Below, in pieces: positions 37,101 to 49,799 of a stretch of 64,000 bases of DNA; within the stretch, counting starts at the first letter, position 1, and each line of letters begins with the position of its first letter. The position numbers and the translations under genes were made by a program. The notes beneath the pieces are model-generated. The model did no database searches and had not been told where the DNA came from. It saw only the letters and a list, made by a program, of their open reading frames with translations. The DNA comes from Gnetum montanum (taxonomy: Eukaryota; Streptophyta; Gnetopsida; Gnetales; Gnetaceae), in NCBI GenBank assembly GCA_015680685.1, contig MNCI01022074.1, forward strand, positions 510,505-574,504, in the 5' to 3' direction.

Positions 37101-39261
37101 AATTTTGTTGTCTCTTGCTTGATCTTTTAAGAACACACTAATTGTACTGTAAACCTTTTCCACTAATAAAATTTTTTTTATATGTTTTAGATATTCCCTA
37201 GGCCATAGGTTCAATTCTAGTGGGCAACATTGAGCTATGAATTTTATTTTTAAAAAAGTATGTATTACTAAAAGTGCTCTGTCGGGAGATCCAAAAGAGT
37301 CTCAAACAACTTCAGTAAAAATTCAGTTTCGTATATATATAAAACCAAAACTGAAATTTTATTATGTTTGTAGACACTCTAGATCAATTGGATGGTAGAA
37401 AAAGATATGCCATGAGTTTTGAAAACATCATTAAGAAAATCACCAATTGTTCTTGGTAACATTTGGAATGAATCAACCAAATTTGTAACTGTAATATATA
37501 TAGACATCCCAATACATTTAGCAAATGATAAGAAGTTCTTGCTTATAATATAAACTATAGGCAAAAACAAAAAACAAAAAAAACACACAAAGCAAGCAAG
37601 AAATTCATAGGCATTTGAATTTCAATAAATACAATCACAACAAACAATCCTAGAAAAAGGTGTAATTCCATGGTTGTTCAGCATGTGGGTTAACACTTAT
37701 AAACAAACCCTGATAGAAAAACTAATTATTCATGAAACACCATTGCTTTAAATTTTCAAAACAAATAAAGAACTGTCTTACTCATTGCTCAATACTATGT
37801 ACTCATCAAAGATAAATTTCTTCTTTCTACTTGGCTTTTTCTTCTCTTTAGCAAGATTTTTAGGAGTTGATATGACCTTTAAACCTTGTGACAAGCCTCC
37901 TACATGCATTAGATGTGATTTATCAACATCTACAACGTGAATTATTGAGAGAGACCAAAGAAAAACTATTTCCCAACAATGTTTTTAAAAATTAACAAGA
38001 GTACAAAAATGTAAAATGCATAGCAACTTGTCACTTATGGCTTTTTTAAAGATAAACATACCTAATGCAGTTGTTAACATTTCTTCATCACTGGAAATAG
38101 AAGCTCTGACTCCTGCAGTGTTTGAGCCTGCTCAGATGCTGTGGATGGCTCTCCAGCCACAGGAATATCTTCAAGGACAGGTCTACCCATTTCATCTCCC
38201 TTTTGGCCTTCAGCTCCATGAGTTACATCAGCACTCCTTTCTGGTTCTTCCAAACCATCAAAAAATGGTTGGTGTTGTGGGACCTCAACTGCAGATCTAA
38301 GAGTTTCCTTTTCTGGGATCGTATCAGGCATAACATTGTTTTCTGGACTGTCGATTTCCATATCCATTTGATCAAAATCTCCGTTAACATCCATTGGAAA
38401 TGGAAGTAGAACACTGCAACAAGAATATTGATGTTGTATTTCACCATGCTTTTATAATCACATATGTAATAATCACTCTACAGAATGCTGGGAGAAAAAG
38501 TAAGATGAAACAAAAGCATTCGTACTCTTCATCCATAGATGACATAGCATGAGTAAAGTCTCGTGGCAATGAAAACCGTATTCCTTTTATGAGAAAAAAA
38601 AAACACAGCAAATCATATAAGGAACCACTGGAAAAAATATGAATGCAGTAACATTAGGAAAACACAATGACAAGAACACACTGAAGATAGAAAACCTTAG
38701 TTAGAGAGATCATTGTGTAAGTTCCTGAGGTCTGTTCTGCATCACTCAAAAATTAATGCATTATATCCTTAGTATCAAGAGGAAGGCTAATTTCATCGCT
38801 ACATAATGTTTGTATAAAGATTCTATGTATGAACTTCGAAAAATAGAATAGTATGTTGTAGGTACAAACCTTGACGCCAAACATCTAATGTAATTCGGTC
38901 AGGAGTCGTTACATGTGCACCTGGAACCCTGTTTTACAAAAGACACATGTCTGCACAATCACATAAATCCATGCAACATGGAACGATACTAAAGCTATCA
39001 ATTTGTTAAATTGCAAATAACAGTTTACCGAATCTGAAAATCTTCATCTAGATCATCAAATTCAAATGTTTCTGGCAGAGTAATGATATTGTAAGGTGCA
39101 CTGGTGGCACCAGGAGGCAAATCCACTTGCACAGATTTGAATGGTAATTTTATTTTTGCTAAAACTTCGTTGCAATCCTGGTACAGGTAGTTTACTTTCC
39201 TTGAATATATTCGGACAACACCAACTAATAGGTGCCCAGACAAATGAAGGGCGATAGGGAC
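34128..39261 (-). CDS. RAD21/SCC1-type cohesin kleisin (SYN2/SYN4-like), first exon missing
   Basis: The kleisin subunit closes the cohesin ring around sister chromatids in the nucleus. Exons on the minus strand: 39261-39029, 38928-38870, 38583-38526, 38413-38062, 37929-37782, 35714-35578, 35498-35071, 34928-34892, 34659-34566, 34469-34343, 34241-34128 (TAG). All introns are GT-AG. The N-terminal kleisin domain reads [20 protein letters not shown] then [11 protein letters not shown]; an acidic and then basic middle has [18 protein letters not shown]; the C-terminal winged helix that binds the SMC1 head reads [10 protein letters not shown]...[36 protein letters not shown]8 differs in the N-terminal region, so this is the RAD21 class. 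Phases fit at all junctions, but exon 38413-38062 changes frame internally near 38100. The ATG exon (usually about 50 residues) is not in the readable sequence. Host gene, probably functional if the frame change is a sequence error. Confidence 0.88.
35795..36770 (+). mobile_element. LINE RT fragment in kleisin intron 5
   Basis: Plus-strand frames read [19 protein letters not shown] (35820), [17 protein letters not shown] (36070) and [27 protein letters not shown] (36290-36370), the order of conserved RT blocks in plant L1-type LINEs. It is antisense to the host gene. The 173-bp SINE at 36373-36545 interrupts it. A Gln codon before GDP is now TAA. Both ends are truncated. Confidence 0.75.
36373..36545 (+). 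mobile_element. tRNA-derived SINE, Au-like
   Basis: Contains a pol III-like start (GGAGTAATGGTAAGG), a B box (GAGTTCAAGTCTAGG) and the phrase GCAGCCACTTGAAAGAGGTTAGGC in two parts, resembling the body of plant Au SINEs, ending near CCTCTAGGTGATGATCC. TTATAGTT flanks it on both sides (36365-36372 and 36546-36553), a plausible target duplication. The LINE reading (FLFIIV...VKAV) resumes after the right copy, which supports the boundaries. Confidence 0.7.
37190..37250 (+). repeat. SINE fragment, same family as 16.2-17.1 kb
   Basis: ATAGGTTCAATTCTAGTG is a B box followed by GGCAACATTGAGCTATGAA; the same 3' phrase occurs at 17027. Only this part is present. Confidence 0.45.
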
Positions 39262-42200
39262 CTCAAGGATATAATATTGAGTTGCAATTATAGCATAAAC
39301 AACAAAAATTTAATCATGAAAATTTAAGTAAAAGGGCAAAGACAAAGGGAAGTCCATATAACTAAGCATCATAGCCATTGCACTAATGATATTTTAGTTT
39401 CAAAAAATAACTAATTATGTAACAATGTTGCCTGATGTCTAACACCTCAAGGAATTCCCTTAGATTCAATGGGCTTAGGATGGAAGACCTGGGGACTACA
39501 CCTCCAAGTGGGTAAGGTAACCATTTCAGTAACTTAGAAGGAAGAATGTAATGCATCCAAATCTCTTATATTGCATATACACATCTAGGAGAACATCTAC
39601 GACTACAAGTAAGAACTAGCAAATAAGTACACAAACAACCTTGTAGACATCATCCATAGGAGGATGATAACATATCTACAGGGGGTGCTTCATCCCGAGA
39701 CCCCTCATGATCTGGTATAAGGTTCCATATAGTGCCACACCTAGACTATCCAATCAAGGCTACCTATATATCTATGATCAATGCAAAATCATGTCCCATG
39801 TAGTTCTATGAGTGTGAGGGTAAGATGAAGAGGACTAAGAGTGGAATAATAGGGTAGAGACCTATTGCTTCTTGAACTTGCCAAGCCATAGTGAACTTTC
39901 CAACACTTGAGTGTTATGCATGAATATCTTAGAGTGTTTCATGATCCTTCAATCATTGGAAGAAACCAGGGCAATCTTTGATCCTGAGAACTCTCTCATA
40001 ATTCATCCCTACATAAAAGAAGTGATGTCCTTAGAGAAAATCTTAGGATAAACTTAGAATATATACATACTTCTTGTATAGGTTTGAACTTCATCAAATC
40101 TAGGAAGATACCTTAATTCAGATAATGCTAGGATTGAAAAAAGGTATGAACCTAAAGATCTCATGTGTCCTTCGAATCAAGGCCTTACATGAAATGTGAA
40201 GAACACTTTGTGAAATCCAAAAACCATTTCTACTCCATGAAAAGAGGGATAAGACCAATTCAAAGAACCAACATCACCAAGGTGTCCCTTAGATCCATTT
40301 CTTTAGTAAGTCTAAGAAACTTGTCCTCTTGCATAGTCCCATACCTATGTAAGAGAATGTACTCTTCTCTCAAAATTCTAGCCATGTCCCTTCCAAATGG
40401 CTTCTTAGCATCCATTAATGACTAGAGATTTTCTTTTCATATATTGATTTGAGGACTTGCCAAGATTTATTTTAAGCCCTAGCAATGGACTTGTGAGATC
40501 TCATCTCAAGGAGAACATGATCTAGGAGAGCCATGTTTCATAAGAAACCTCAAGGCTTTCCAAAAACCTAGTTCTACTTTTGACTTCAAGACCCATGGGG
40601 TCTCATCAATCTAGTCATCTGTATGCCAACTAACCATGTGCACATCATAACTACTACTTTTTTTATTCACATTCAAGCTAATAGGAAGGAGGTTGAGTGA
40701 AGTCCTTCCTCCAAATAAGATTCAAAGGTAGAGCAATTTGTTCTAATCTTGTCATTCATAGTTGAACCAGCACCACTAACCATTTTGCCATCATGGAACA
40801 ACATAGCCTCATATGTAAGGCAAAGGTAGAAGATCCAAATTTTTCTTTGAAAAATTTTCTAGGATGCAAAAGAGGCATTCCATACACTTGCTACCATTTG
40901 AAACTATCAAGTATGTCCAAAATCAAGTTTACCTACTTGAATGCTAGAGTGAGCTAAGGATGGCTAAGAAAACTAGCCCTAAGGTAATCCTCTTCTCACA
41001 TCATCCATTATAACCTTTGTTTCCATTTAGAGAAAGAATTAGCTAAAGTCTCCTAATATAGCATGATCTCCATGTCATGGAAAATGGAACAAGCACCATT
41101 CTCTGGTAACTTATATTAAAGGAAAGTACTCAGAATGTCCCCAAGGACAAACTCTATCATAATCTATATCTCTTGCTAAGCTAAGAACATCTGAATATCA
41201 CAATGGATCACACTAAATTTGTATTTCTATCAAATTAGGGAGATCCTCATTGTGAGGCTTCCCCCTCAAAGTGATTCAATCATCTAATCTACATCAAACC
41301 CATCATATAGGACAAGGAAGATCACCAATTCAACATAGCCATCCCACATAATCATTATCCATTATGTGAAAACATGAATTCATAGGTTGTACCCAACATT
41401 TTATCCAACATCAAGGACCAATACTAAGATGCTAAAGTATCCATCACTGAAGCTATTAGAAGAGAGATTCACATCTCACCATATGAAGTGCTAATCAATA
41501 ATTCATAGCACACAAGCTCATATACCTAAACATCTGAGGTGGACAAGGCCTCATGACTACTTGTTTTTTTATCGTATATGACCCAAATTAGAAGTATCTT
41601 TTTTTTGATAAATATCCATTATGAGGGCTAGGTCATCAAGAAATATTGGTAGTACATTAAAGGAGGAATAACTATTACCAACTATCTAACCTCTACCTTC
41701 TACTATCAATCCCCTTAATGTTTCCAATAGGAAAGGTCCACCAAAGGGATTTAGAGGCCTAATTGAAGAAGTGCATCTGGAATAACAAAACTAAAAGAGA
41801 TTCAATTAGACAACACTCAAGGGCATGAAACCTACTTCATCCACTACCTACAAATAAATTCATACATTTATGTACTATATTCATATCCTACATCTATTAT
41901 GAGTTCCAAGAATTCTAGTACTTGGGACCAACATTCAAATAGACCCCAAACATTATCTACATTCTAAATACTCAAAGGAACTACTATCTCAATTGAATCA
42001 AACAAAAATCTAACAATAATTGAGGAATTTATGCATGAGAAAAAAATAAGCCATGCCATTAGTCTAGAGAGTCAATTGCACAAATAGAACACTAACACAC
42101 TAGTAGAGAGGTTTACATAAAAATCATCTAGTATTCTTAAGAGAGAATGAGTTATACATCATAACCGAAATTAAGCCAAAAGCCCTAAGTCATGAGGGCT

Positions 42201-42662
42201 CTAGCTTAAGCATTCAACCTACATGTAGAGGATAATGAAGTAATACCTTTAAGAAAAGCAACAGTTAGAGAAGATATAGTACCATTTGTACATGGTTGGA
42301 CCACCATTACACAACTTGCAATGCTACCATAAAGACCACATCCACCCAAGGGAGAGGAACCCTAAGCATCAAAACCAAAGACTTATATTTACATCAAAGT
42401 TAGTCACAAAACCAACATTCAAGAACCCACCATTCATTTTGTCACTACATTACCTTGTTGAGGTCCATGAACATCAAGAATAACCTACTATTATGATCAT
42501 GATCAATGTACAAATGGACTGGAATTTTGCTAAGATTAATCACTATTCATAAAAATAAGTCACTGCAAACATGGAATCCTTTAGGAAGATTCTAAGATAT
42601 AATCACACCATTAAGATAGTCTTGATCACCAAGGTTCTTGTCATTATGACGTATTATCAAGG
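39262..42662. other. probable upstream intron of the kleisin gene, no feature recognised
   Basis: About 3.4 kb without a domain I recognise on either strand. The missing first exon of the kleisin gene should lie at a higher coordinate than 39261 and was not found here, so this may be intronic. The sequence continues at 55885 after element C. Confidence 0.4.
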
Positions 42663-42667
42663 CATGT

Positions 42668-43570
42668 TGATGAAGTGTCATTAAGTCAATGTGTCGACCG
42701 GGCCGCTTATATGCGGCCGCATTGACGCAGGCCCATCAACGTAGCCTCCCTGCATTGACGTGGCCCCATTTACGTAGCCACCTTTCCCAGCCTATAAATA
42801 AGAGGGCCTTCCACCTCATTTAAGCATCTTTTTGAGTAGTTGTAGCGAAGCTCTTGTAGTTTGTTCCCACAGGAGATAAAATATTTTCTAAGTGCCCGCA
42901 GTAGGTGTAAGAAAAGTGATAAGCTCTTTATTCAAACATTGATGTATCTGAGCCCATTGGCGTGATGGAAATAAAGAAGAACTATTCAAGCATTCCTTGC
43001 AGCATTTGGACTTAGTTATTTTATGCATTCAATAGTTTAATATGTTTATGCTTTATTAGTTACTTGTTGATTACTTATGTTTTCGTTATTATAATTTCAA
43101 TCGTTATTGTTCATTCGTAGTTCATTAAAGCCATAAGTATGACCATCTCAAACGTAATCCAAACACTTGGTAAGCCTAGTGATGCTTAATGTCTGGTAAC
43201 CCAGTAGTGTTAGGAGATGCTCAGAACATGCTCAAAAGATGGAACCGGATACTTATGCTAGGAACAGTTAGAATATTAACTAGGATAATTAGAGTTTAGA
43301 TAATAGTTTATTCCTTACTTTCCATACCTCAATTAGCCACCGAAAAGATAATTAAAAAGATATAAAAATCATTAGCCTTAGTCTCACTTAACCATCGTAA
43401 ACAGAACCTCCCAATTGAGGTTAGGATGACAACAACCGTTCTAACCCAAGGTTTCACTGGTTAGAAGTCTGGTGTATGTTAAGTGCTTACAGTCTGCATA
43501 TTTCAACCGAGTCGCGCGTGAACGCTTGTGATTCATATGGTTGGATTTAGGGGTACCTAGCCACTCATCA
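42668..43570 (+). repeat. 5' LTR of element C
   Basis: A 903-bp LTR from TGATGAAGTG to CACTCATCA. Compared with the 3' copy most differences are transitions. The TATA box is CCTATAAATA (42791-42800). The last bases and the primer site equal those of element A, although the U3 regions differ. Confidence 0.93.
42690..42800 (+). promoter_or_regulatory. U3 ACGT-type array and TATA box of element C
   Basis: Between 42690 and 42775 the U3 carries repeated short motifs around TTGACG and ACGTAGCC/ACGTGGCCCC, plus a GC-rich palindrome (TGCGGCCGCA, 42713-42722), just before the TATA box. ACGT cores are typical targets of plant bZIP factors (established for the family of sites; binding here is inference). 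Confidence 0.5.
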
Positions 43571-43571
43571 T

Positions 43572-43589
43572 TGGCGCCGTTGCCAGGGA
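43572..43589 (+). other. primer binding site, tRNA-Asp type
   Basis: TGGCGCCGTTGCCAGGGA starts one base after the 5' LTR and is complementary to the 3' end of plant tRNA-Asp with one mismatch. Confidence 0.88.
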
Positions 43590-43769
43590 TTGTTAGTCTT
43601 ACATGCATCATCTGACCTTAGTGAAATTATCATTTAAGTCATTGGAATAGACCCAGGATAGAAATATTTCTACACGCTAGGTGAATTTAAGTTAATTGTA
43701 AGGTACACCGGTTACATGGACCATCTAACATCTAATATGTCTTCTCATAAGAGAGAGGTATTTGAACCA

Positions 43770-46190
43770 CCAGTGCCGTAAGAATGTCGGGTGGTGTACA
43801 AACATTCTGATGAATATGTTCCTGATTTCACATTCATCCTACATCAGGATGAGCATCTTCGATGGTGGAACATGAAGGGTAGCATCGTGCTACTACTAAT
43901 CAAGCAACTCCTACAATGTTATATCACAATCTAGGCAGATTGGGCATCCAGGATCGGGTGGCAGAGTATGTTATGGAGGACCATGACTACCAGGACTATC
44001 ATCCTACGGAGGCTCAATGGACAAGAGACCAGCAATAGGTGGAGAGATATGAACAACAGAAGGGGAAACAATTTAGTAACCCCTTATTCTTGTAAGGGCT
44101 ACAAGACGATGGGGGTCCCGTATTTCATGATACCCATTCAACTGAACTTTCCTTGGGGCCACAGATCCTCTAGTCAATCATTCAGAACAAACCCCCAAGT
44201 GACCACAGTCCTCAAGGGGATGGAGGATCATGTAGCAAGGCTGGGGGAGATGATCGTAGCCACCATCAGGGTAGATGGGGAGATCGACACCAGAATAGTG
44301 GTGATGCCTCTCCTTCTTCTCCATCCTTTCCCTCTCCTCCACCTTCATCTAGCTCAGGCTCTAAGCTTAACAAGGAAAGGCTGGAGAGAAAGGATGGTGG
44401 TAAACAGGTTCGAAGGGGGCAATGTGAGGAAGCACGCGACCAATCACGTGATGCTCGTCAGCATGAAAGAAGGGGTAGCTAGAATCGTCACAGATGTTAT
44501 GGTCCCCAACAGGACTATGATTTAGATGAGCCATTGTTAGCTACTCGGAGCATGTTCCAGATCACACAGGTAGTTCACATTCTAAATAGGCACATGAAGG
44601 ATAGTTAGATCAAATGTGTTGACATGAACAACATCCCTAGATTTGAAGGGGGATACAACTGTGATCCGTAGACCCACTTGCAGGCATTCCATGACACTTG
44701 CATCCTGCAAAACATTGATAATGATTGACAATGGTTGAAGTTGTTCCCTTGCACACTCATTAAAGAAGCTGAAAGTTGGTACCAGTCCTTGGAGCCGGAA
44801 TCAATCAGAAGATGGATTATGATGCTTGAAATTTTTAATGACAAATATCAAACGTACTCTAGAGTGGCAAATTTGAGATGACAGATCCAAGGTTGGAAAT
44901 AAGGGAATCATGAACCCTTGGATGTCGCCATGAGTAGGTATTACTCATTGTTGCATTGGTGCCTTGGTCATGGTTACTCTCAGTGGACACAACTTCGTCA
45001 CATCATTGATGGGCTCTATTTTGAAATGTGAAAGATCCTTGGCATGTACGCCAAGGGACAACTATTAGAGCTAAGGGCCCATCATTTGCAATGCCTCATT
45101 GATCAACTGGCCAAGGAAGAAGGAGAACTCAGGAAAATGGAAAGTGTAGAAGAATTTAACCAGGACCCTTTCCTTAGAAAAAGGGAGGTCTAATTTTGTG
45201 ATGAGGAGGATGAGACACCACTAGAAGCAGCGGTGAATCGGAAGACTTTTCCATTACAAAAGTTTGCATCTAAAATATCAGTAAAGGTGGATAAAATGTG
45301 GGAATCTTTGGACGAGAAATTCCAAAGTGTATTGAAAATGATAGAAGAGTCCAAAGAATAAGGTAGTAACCATGATCGGCACAGGAAGAAGGGAGTTGAA
45401 CGTGCCCAACATAAGGGTAAGGGGAAATTTGCTATAGCAGAATAGGTTGCAGACTCTGACATCGAGGAGGACGATGAATGTGGCATATGACAATATGAAC
45501 ATCCTAAGGGATGTTGTCTTGTGGTGTCACACCTTCAAGAGTCTTGGGTGTATGCCTTGAACCCTCGTTTTGCACAGTGGCAGACACCCCGAAGGTTGCC
45601 TTATCCACAAGGAAATTCTAGGCAGTTCCACCTGCAACAGCAAGGATATTATCCAAGTGGAATGCCCCCGCAACCATATGAATACTTCCAACAGTGGCAG
45701 CAACCACAAGAGTGGGGGATGCCACCTCCAAGGTAGTAGTACCCTTACAAGCAGTCAGATCCTAATGGGTACTATGTTCAGCAACCGGTCTCTCCAAGAG
45801 ACTCTTTCGGTCATGCGACCTTTCCCAGTTACTACCACCCCCTGAATATTTTTGACATCCATCTCCATCACCCAGGGGACAAACCCACATCTTTTTTACC
45901 CTCCATCACCTTCTTCTGCCACTTCTCCACACTATCCCACTCAGTTTCCACCTACTCCATCAATGTAGGGAGAAATACCACCATAGCCACAACAACGAAA
46001 TGCTACGAGGGCTATTAACTTACAATTGGCACCTCGTTCGAGTGGACCAAAATCCAAGTCACGCAAACGTCCTTTTTTCCAGCCCAATAATCTAAACACA
46101 CCCTCACCTACACCTATGGCCAGTGCCTTCGAACCTACCAACACATCTACCATCATATCGCCTGAGTCATAAGCTCCGCCACACTCCAAT
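43770..46190 (+). pseudogene. gag region of element C (decayed)
   Basis: Begins with YKHSDEYVPDFTFILHQDE (about 43797). The conserved retrotransposon-gag core is at 44610-45110: an FEGGYNCDP start, then LFPCTLIKEAESWYQSLEPESIRRW and a Leu-rich helix region. A basic Lys/Arg-rich stretch (45360-45420) and a Pro/Gln-rich C-terminus (45500-46000) follow. Several stops replace Gln or Trp. Gag would form the cytoplasmic particle; this copy cannot make a full protein. Confidence 0.78.
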
Positions 46191-46229
46191 GTCCAGATGG
46201 TCATGCTCACACATGTCGTGATCGACTGG

Positions 46230-47000
46230 ATCAAAGTAGGTTCTCTTCCCTAGAAATTTACGGATCCAAGAAGCCCCCTCATATATCTTTAGGTGGCAAG
46301 AACGAACCGTGCAAAGCTCTTCTGGACTCAGGGTGAGGGGTCAATTTGATCTCTCATGACATGTATAAGAACTGGAAGTTTCCCCCACTAAAGAAGAGCA
46401 ACATCCAGCTCGAGTTAGCAGACTAGTTCATCACCGTTCCCTTGGGTTTGGTGGAGGACATTGTGACCACCGTTTGTGGGTGGTCCTATCCTATTGATTT
46501 CCTAGTCATCCATGTAGAGACCTGTAAGGGGAAGTTCCCAATCATCATGGGAAGAGCTTGGCTAAGCATGGTGGATGCACGACTAGGACTCTGAGATCTG
46601 TCCTTAGAAATTTTAAAGGAAAATCCTTTTAGGAAGATCAAGAAGAAAAGAGTTCCATGCATTGCGTACAGTGACTCACGGTGCAACTATGTGTAACAGT
46701 TATGGTCCGCTAAGCAGATATCCATTCAAGCATGTAATCAGTGTACTGAGGAATCACCAATTCAACAGTGCCTATACACAGTAGCCACTAACCAAGAGGG
46801 CACCCAGTGGCTGACAGCTGATCTTGCTAGCAACACATTGTGCATGGAACCGTCCGAGGGGCTAGTGCAAGCCTATGTTAAAAGCATGGATGAGATGAAG
46901 GAGATTCATCAACAGATCTCCACTGTTGATTACCAAGATGACTAGGGAACGCTAAAAATCCCTGAGAGCTTCAAACAAGAGCCCCTGGAGCTAAAGTCTT
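46230..47000 (+). pseudogene. protease region of element C
   Basis: ALLDSG-GVNLIS near 46316-46353 is the aspartic protease active site with one stop inside it. NIQLELAD and FPIIMGRAWLS follow, then a linker containing CNQC. The same order is found in element A at 8190-8640, where the active site is intact. Confidence 0.75.
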
Positions 47001-47199
47001 TACCGGCTCACTTGGAATATGCATTCTTGCAAAATGACAAGCTGATAAATATCAATGTTGTTCTTGCATTTGAACAGAAAAAGAAATTGCTGGGGATGGT
47101 AAACAAATGGGTTGCTGCATTTGCATGGTCATATCCTGAGTTGACTAGAGTTGATCCCAGGGTCTGCCAGTATCAGATCTACCTTGACCCTTCTATGAA

Positions 47200-48460
47200 T
47201 CCATGATGATAGCCACAAAGATGATTGAATCCCAAATTGAACTAGATCATAAAAGATGAAATCGAACAATTTCTTAAGGCGGGATTCATCTATTTTGTTG
47301 CCGATAGTGAATGGGTTAGCCCACTCGTTATCATACCCAAGAAATATGGCAAGTGGAAGGTCTGTATTGATTTCTGGTTGCTCAACATGGTAACCTTCAA
47401 GGACCACTTCCCACTCCCATTTGTGGATCAGGTGTTGGACATAATCGTAGGACATCGATACTACAGTTTTTTGGATGGTTATAGTGGTTATAACCAAATC
47501 CAAATAGCACCAGAGGACCAGGCCAAAACTACTTTCATGAGTTCATGAGGGACTTTTGCATATAAGAAGATGCCCTTTGACTTGTGTAATGTACCTACAA
47601 TGTTCCAATGCCTTGTCCTAAGCATATTCCATCAACAAATCGGCAATGGTGTAGAAGTCTTCATGGATGACTTCTCCACCTATGGGGCCACATTCGAGCA
47701 AGCCTTAGACCATATAGAGTAGGTTCTAAAGAGGTGTGTAGACACCAATCTGCAGCTCAATTGGCAAAAGAGCCATTTGATGATCCAAGAGGGCATTGTG
47801 CTGGGACATCGCATCTCATCAACAGGGATCAGCGTAGAACCTAAAAAGATCAGGGTCATCCAAGGAATCACCTGCCAACCAAATACCATCAAAGATGTAC
47901 GATTATTCCTTGGACACACTAGTTACTATTGGCGTTTCATTGAGCACTTCTCAAAGATCACCCAGCCATTGGTAGAGCTTACAAAGAAGAACGCTCCATT
48001 CATCTAGACCAAGGAATGTGAGTCTGCATTCCAAGAGCTGAAATAGAAACTTGTAGAAGCTTCGGTTCTTTGGGCACCTGATTGGTCTAGACCCTTTCAC
48101 ATTATGACGGATGCCTCCAACTATGCCTTAGGAGCCGTGCTTACACAGTGTGACGATCAGAAATGTCTGTATTATATCCATTGTGCAAGTCGTAGCATTG
48201 TGGGTGCTCAGCTGAACTATACCACCACTAAGAAGGAATTGATGGTGGTGGTGTTTGCCTTGAAAAAATTCTTGCACTATGTGCTCAAATACAAGGTGTT
48301 TGTGCACACTAACCATAGTGCTATCTAGTTCTTGATGAACAAACCAATGGTGAGCCCCCACATAATTCAGTGGTTGGTGATTCTTCAGGAGTTTGATCTT
48401 ATCATGGTAGACAGAAAGGGGACTGAGAATGTGGTTGTTGACCACTTTTTGCAGTTACGA
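47200..48460 (+). pseudogene. reverse transcriptase and RNase H of element C
   Basis: RT runs from DEIEQFLKAGFIYFVADSEWV (47255) through VCIDF-LLN, HFPLPFVDQVLD, YSGYNQIQIAPEDQAKTTF and the catalytic VFMDDFSTYG (about 47660) to the thumb/connection GHRISSTGISVEPKKI. RNase H follows: FHIMTDASNYALGAVLTQ (48099), TTKKELMVVVFALKKF and VHTNHSAI, where the usual TDH is TNH. TAG replaces the expected Trp in FIWT (48005-48007) and another TAG follows SAI (48326-48328). This enzyme pair copies element RNA to DNA in the Gag particle; here it is dead. Confidence 0.9.
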
Positions 48461-48599
48461 TGGGATGATGCAAAAGAGGAAGAGTCCTTATCCGACCAAT
48501 TTCCAGATGAACTCCTCTTCACAGGCATCGTTGATCCTCAAGTACCTAAGGAATCCCCTTGGTTCAACCACATCCTCACCTACCTTACAACCTAGAAGC

Positions 48600-49790
48600 T
48601 ACCAAAGGAGTGGAACCATCGGCATAAACAATACTTTCTCCATAAGGCCAAGCGTTTCATGGAAATCAACAGCCACCTCTACAAGGTGTGTGTAGAATGC
48701 TTGGTTCGATGGTGTGTCCTTGATGATGATACACTGCGCATCCTCCAAGATGCTCACGAGGGCCCTTGTGGGGGCCACTATGCTAAACGTCGAACGACCA
48801 TTAAAATCCTGCTTGCAGGGTATTATTAACCTACACTTTTTAGGGACACACAATGGTTCACCTGCTCCTGCGAACAATGCCAAAGAGATGGTGGGATGAC
48901 AGCATGGTTGGAGGGACCTCAACAGTGGATCTAGCCACTAGAGCCCTTCGACATCTAGGGTATTGACTTCATGGGACCCATCACCCCCTTATCAAATAGA
49001 AAGGCATACATCATTGTGGTTGTGGACTACTGTACAAAGTGGGCAGAAGCGATAGTTGTCATCAACTGTTCTTCCAACACCGTCGCACGATTTTTCTAGC
49101 AACAAATCGTTACTAGGTTTGGAGTGCCATGTGCACTCATTTCTGACAATGGGACTCACTTCATAGGTGTCACTTTTTGAAAACTCATGCAATGCTTAGG
49201 GGTAACACATAAATTCACAACGCCCTATCACCCCCAAGCAAATGGGAAGGCCAAAGTCACCAACAGGGAGATCACCAAGATCCTTACCTGAACCATTAGA
49301 AAATATAGGAGGGATTGGAGTACCAAGCTCAACGATGCCCTATGGGCCTATTGCTTCACTTGGAAACTTCCTATAGGATACTCTCCCTATGAGTTAGTGT
49401 ACGGAAAGTTACCAACACTTTCAATCTAAGAAAAACTCCAGACACTATCCACAGCCAGTGACCTTGCCTTGATCTACTGCTAGCACAACGTGAACAATTA
49501 ATCAATTTAAGTGTGCTAGATGAGAACCAATTAGTGGCCCTATTTTCCAATGAAACCCACAAGGCCTATAACAAGAAACAACATGATCTTAGGATTTGGA
49601 AGGTCACATTTTGATGTGGAGACAAGGTATTATATTGGAACCCCTGACATGTATCCTAACTGACAAATTTTCAAACACTATGGAAGGGACCTTATATTGT
49701 CTCTGAAACCTTCCCATTCGAGGCCTTGCTCATCCACAAACCTAGGGATCCCACCAAAACATAGTTAGTCCACCACTAACAACTCAAACA
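48600..49790 (+). pseudogene. integrase of element C
   Basis: The zinc-binding region is at 48745-48890 (H...H, then CSCEQC). The catalytic core has GIDFMGP (48959), ISDNGTHF (49140) and YHPQANGKAKVTNREI (about 49225-49275). The usual catalytic Glu of this last motif is Lys (AAA, 49253-49255). TAG stops stand at 48932-48934 and at the Trp expected before GIDFMGP (48956-48958). The C-terminal part after 49470 loses the frame. Integrase inserts the cDNA in the nucleus; this copy is inactive. Confidence 0.88.
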
Positions 49791-49799
49791 TTTCTGTGA

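Noticed and set aside
34128-39261. Assignment to meiotic REC8
   Set aside because: The N-terminal [20 protein letters not shown] and the C-terminal WSTRTRGVAKYL pattern fit the RAD21 (SYN2/SYN4) class; REC8 differs in both regions.
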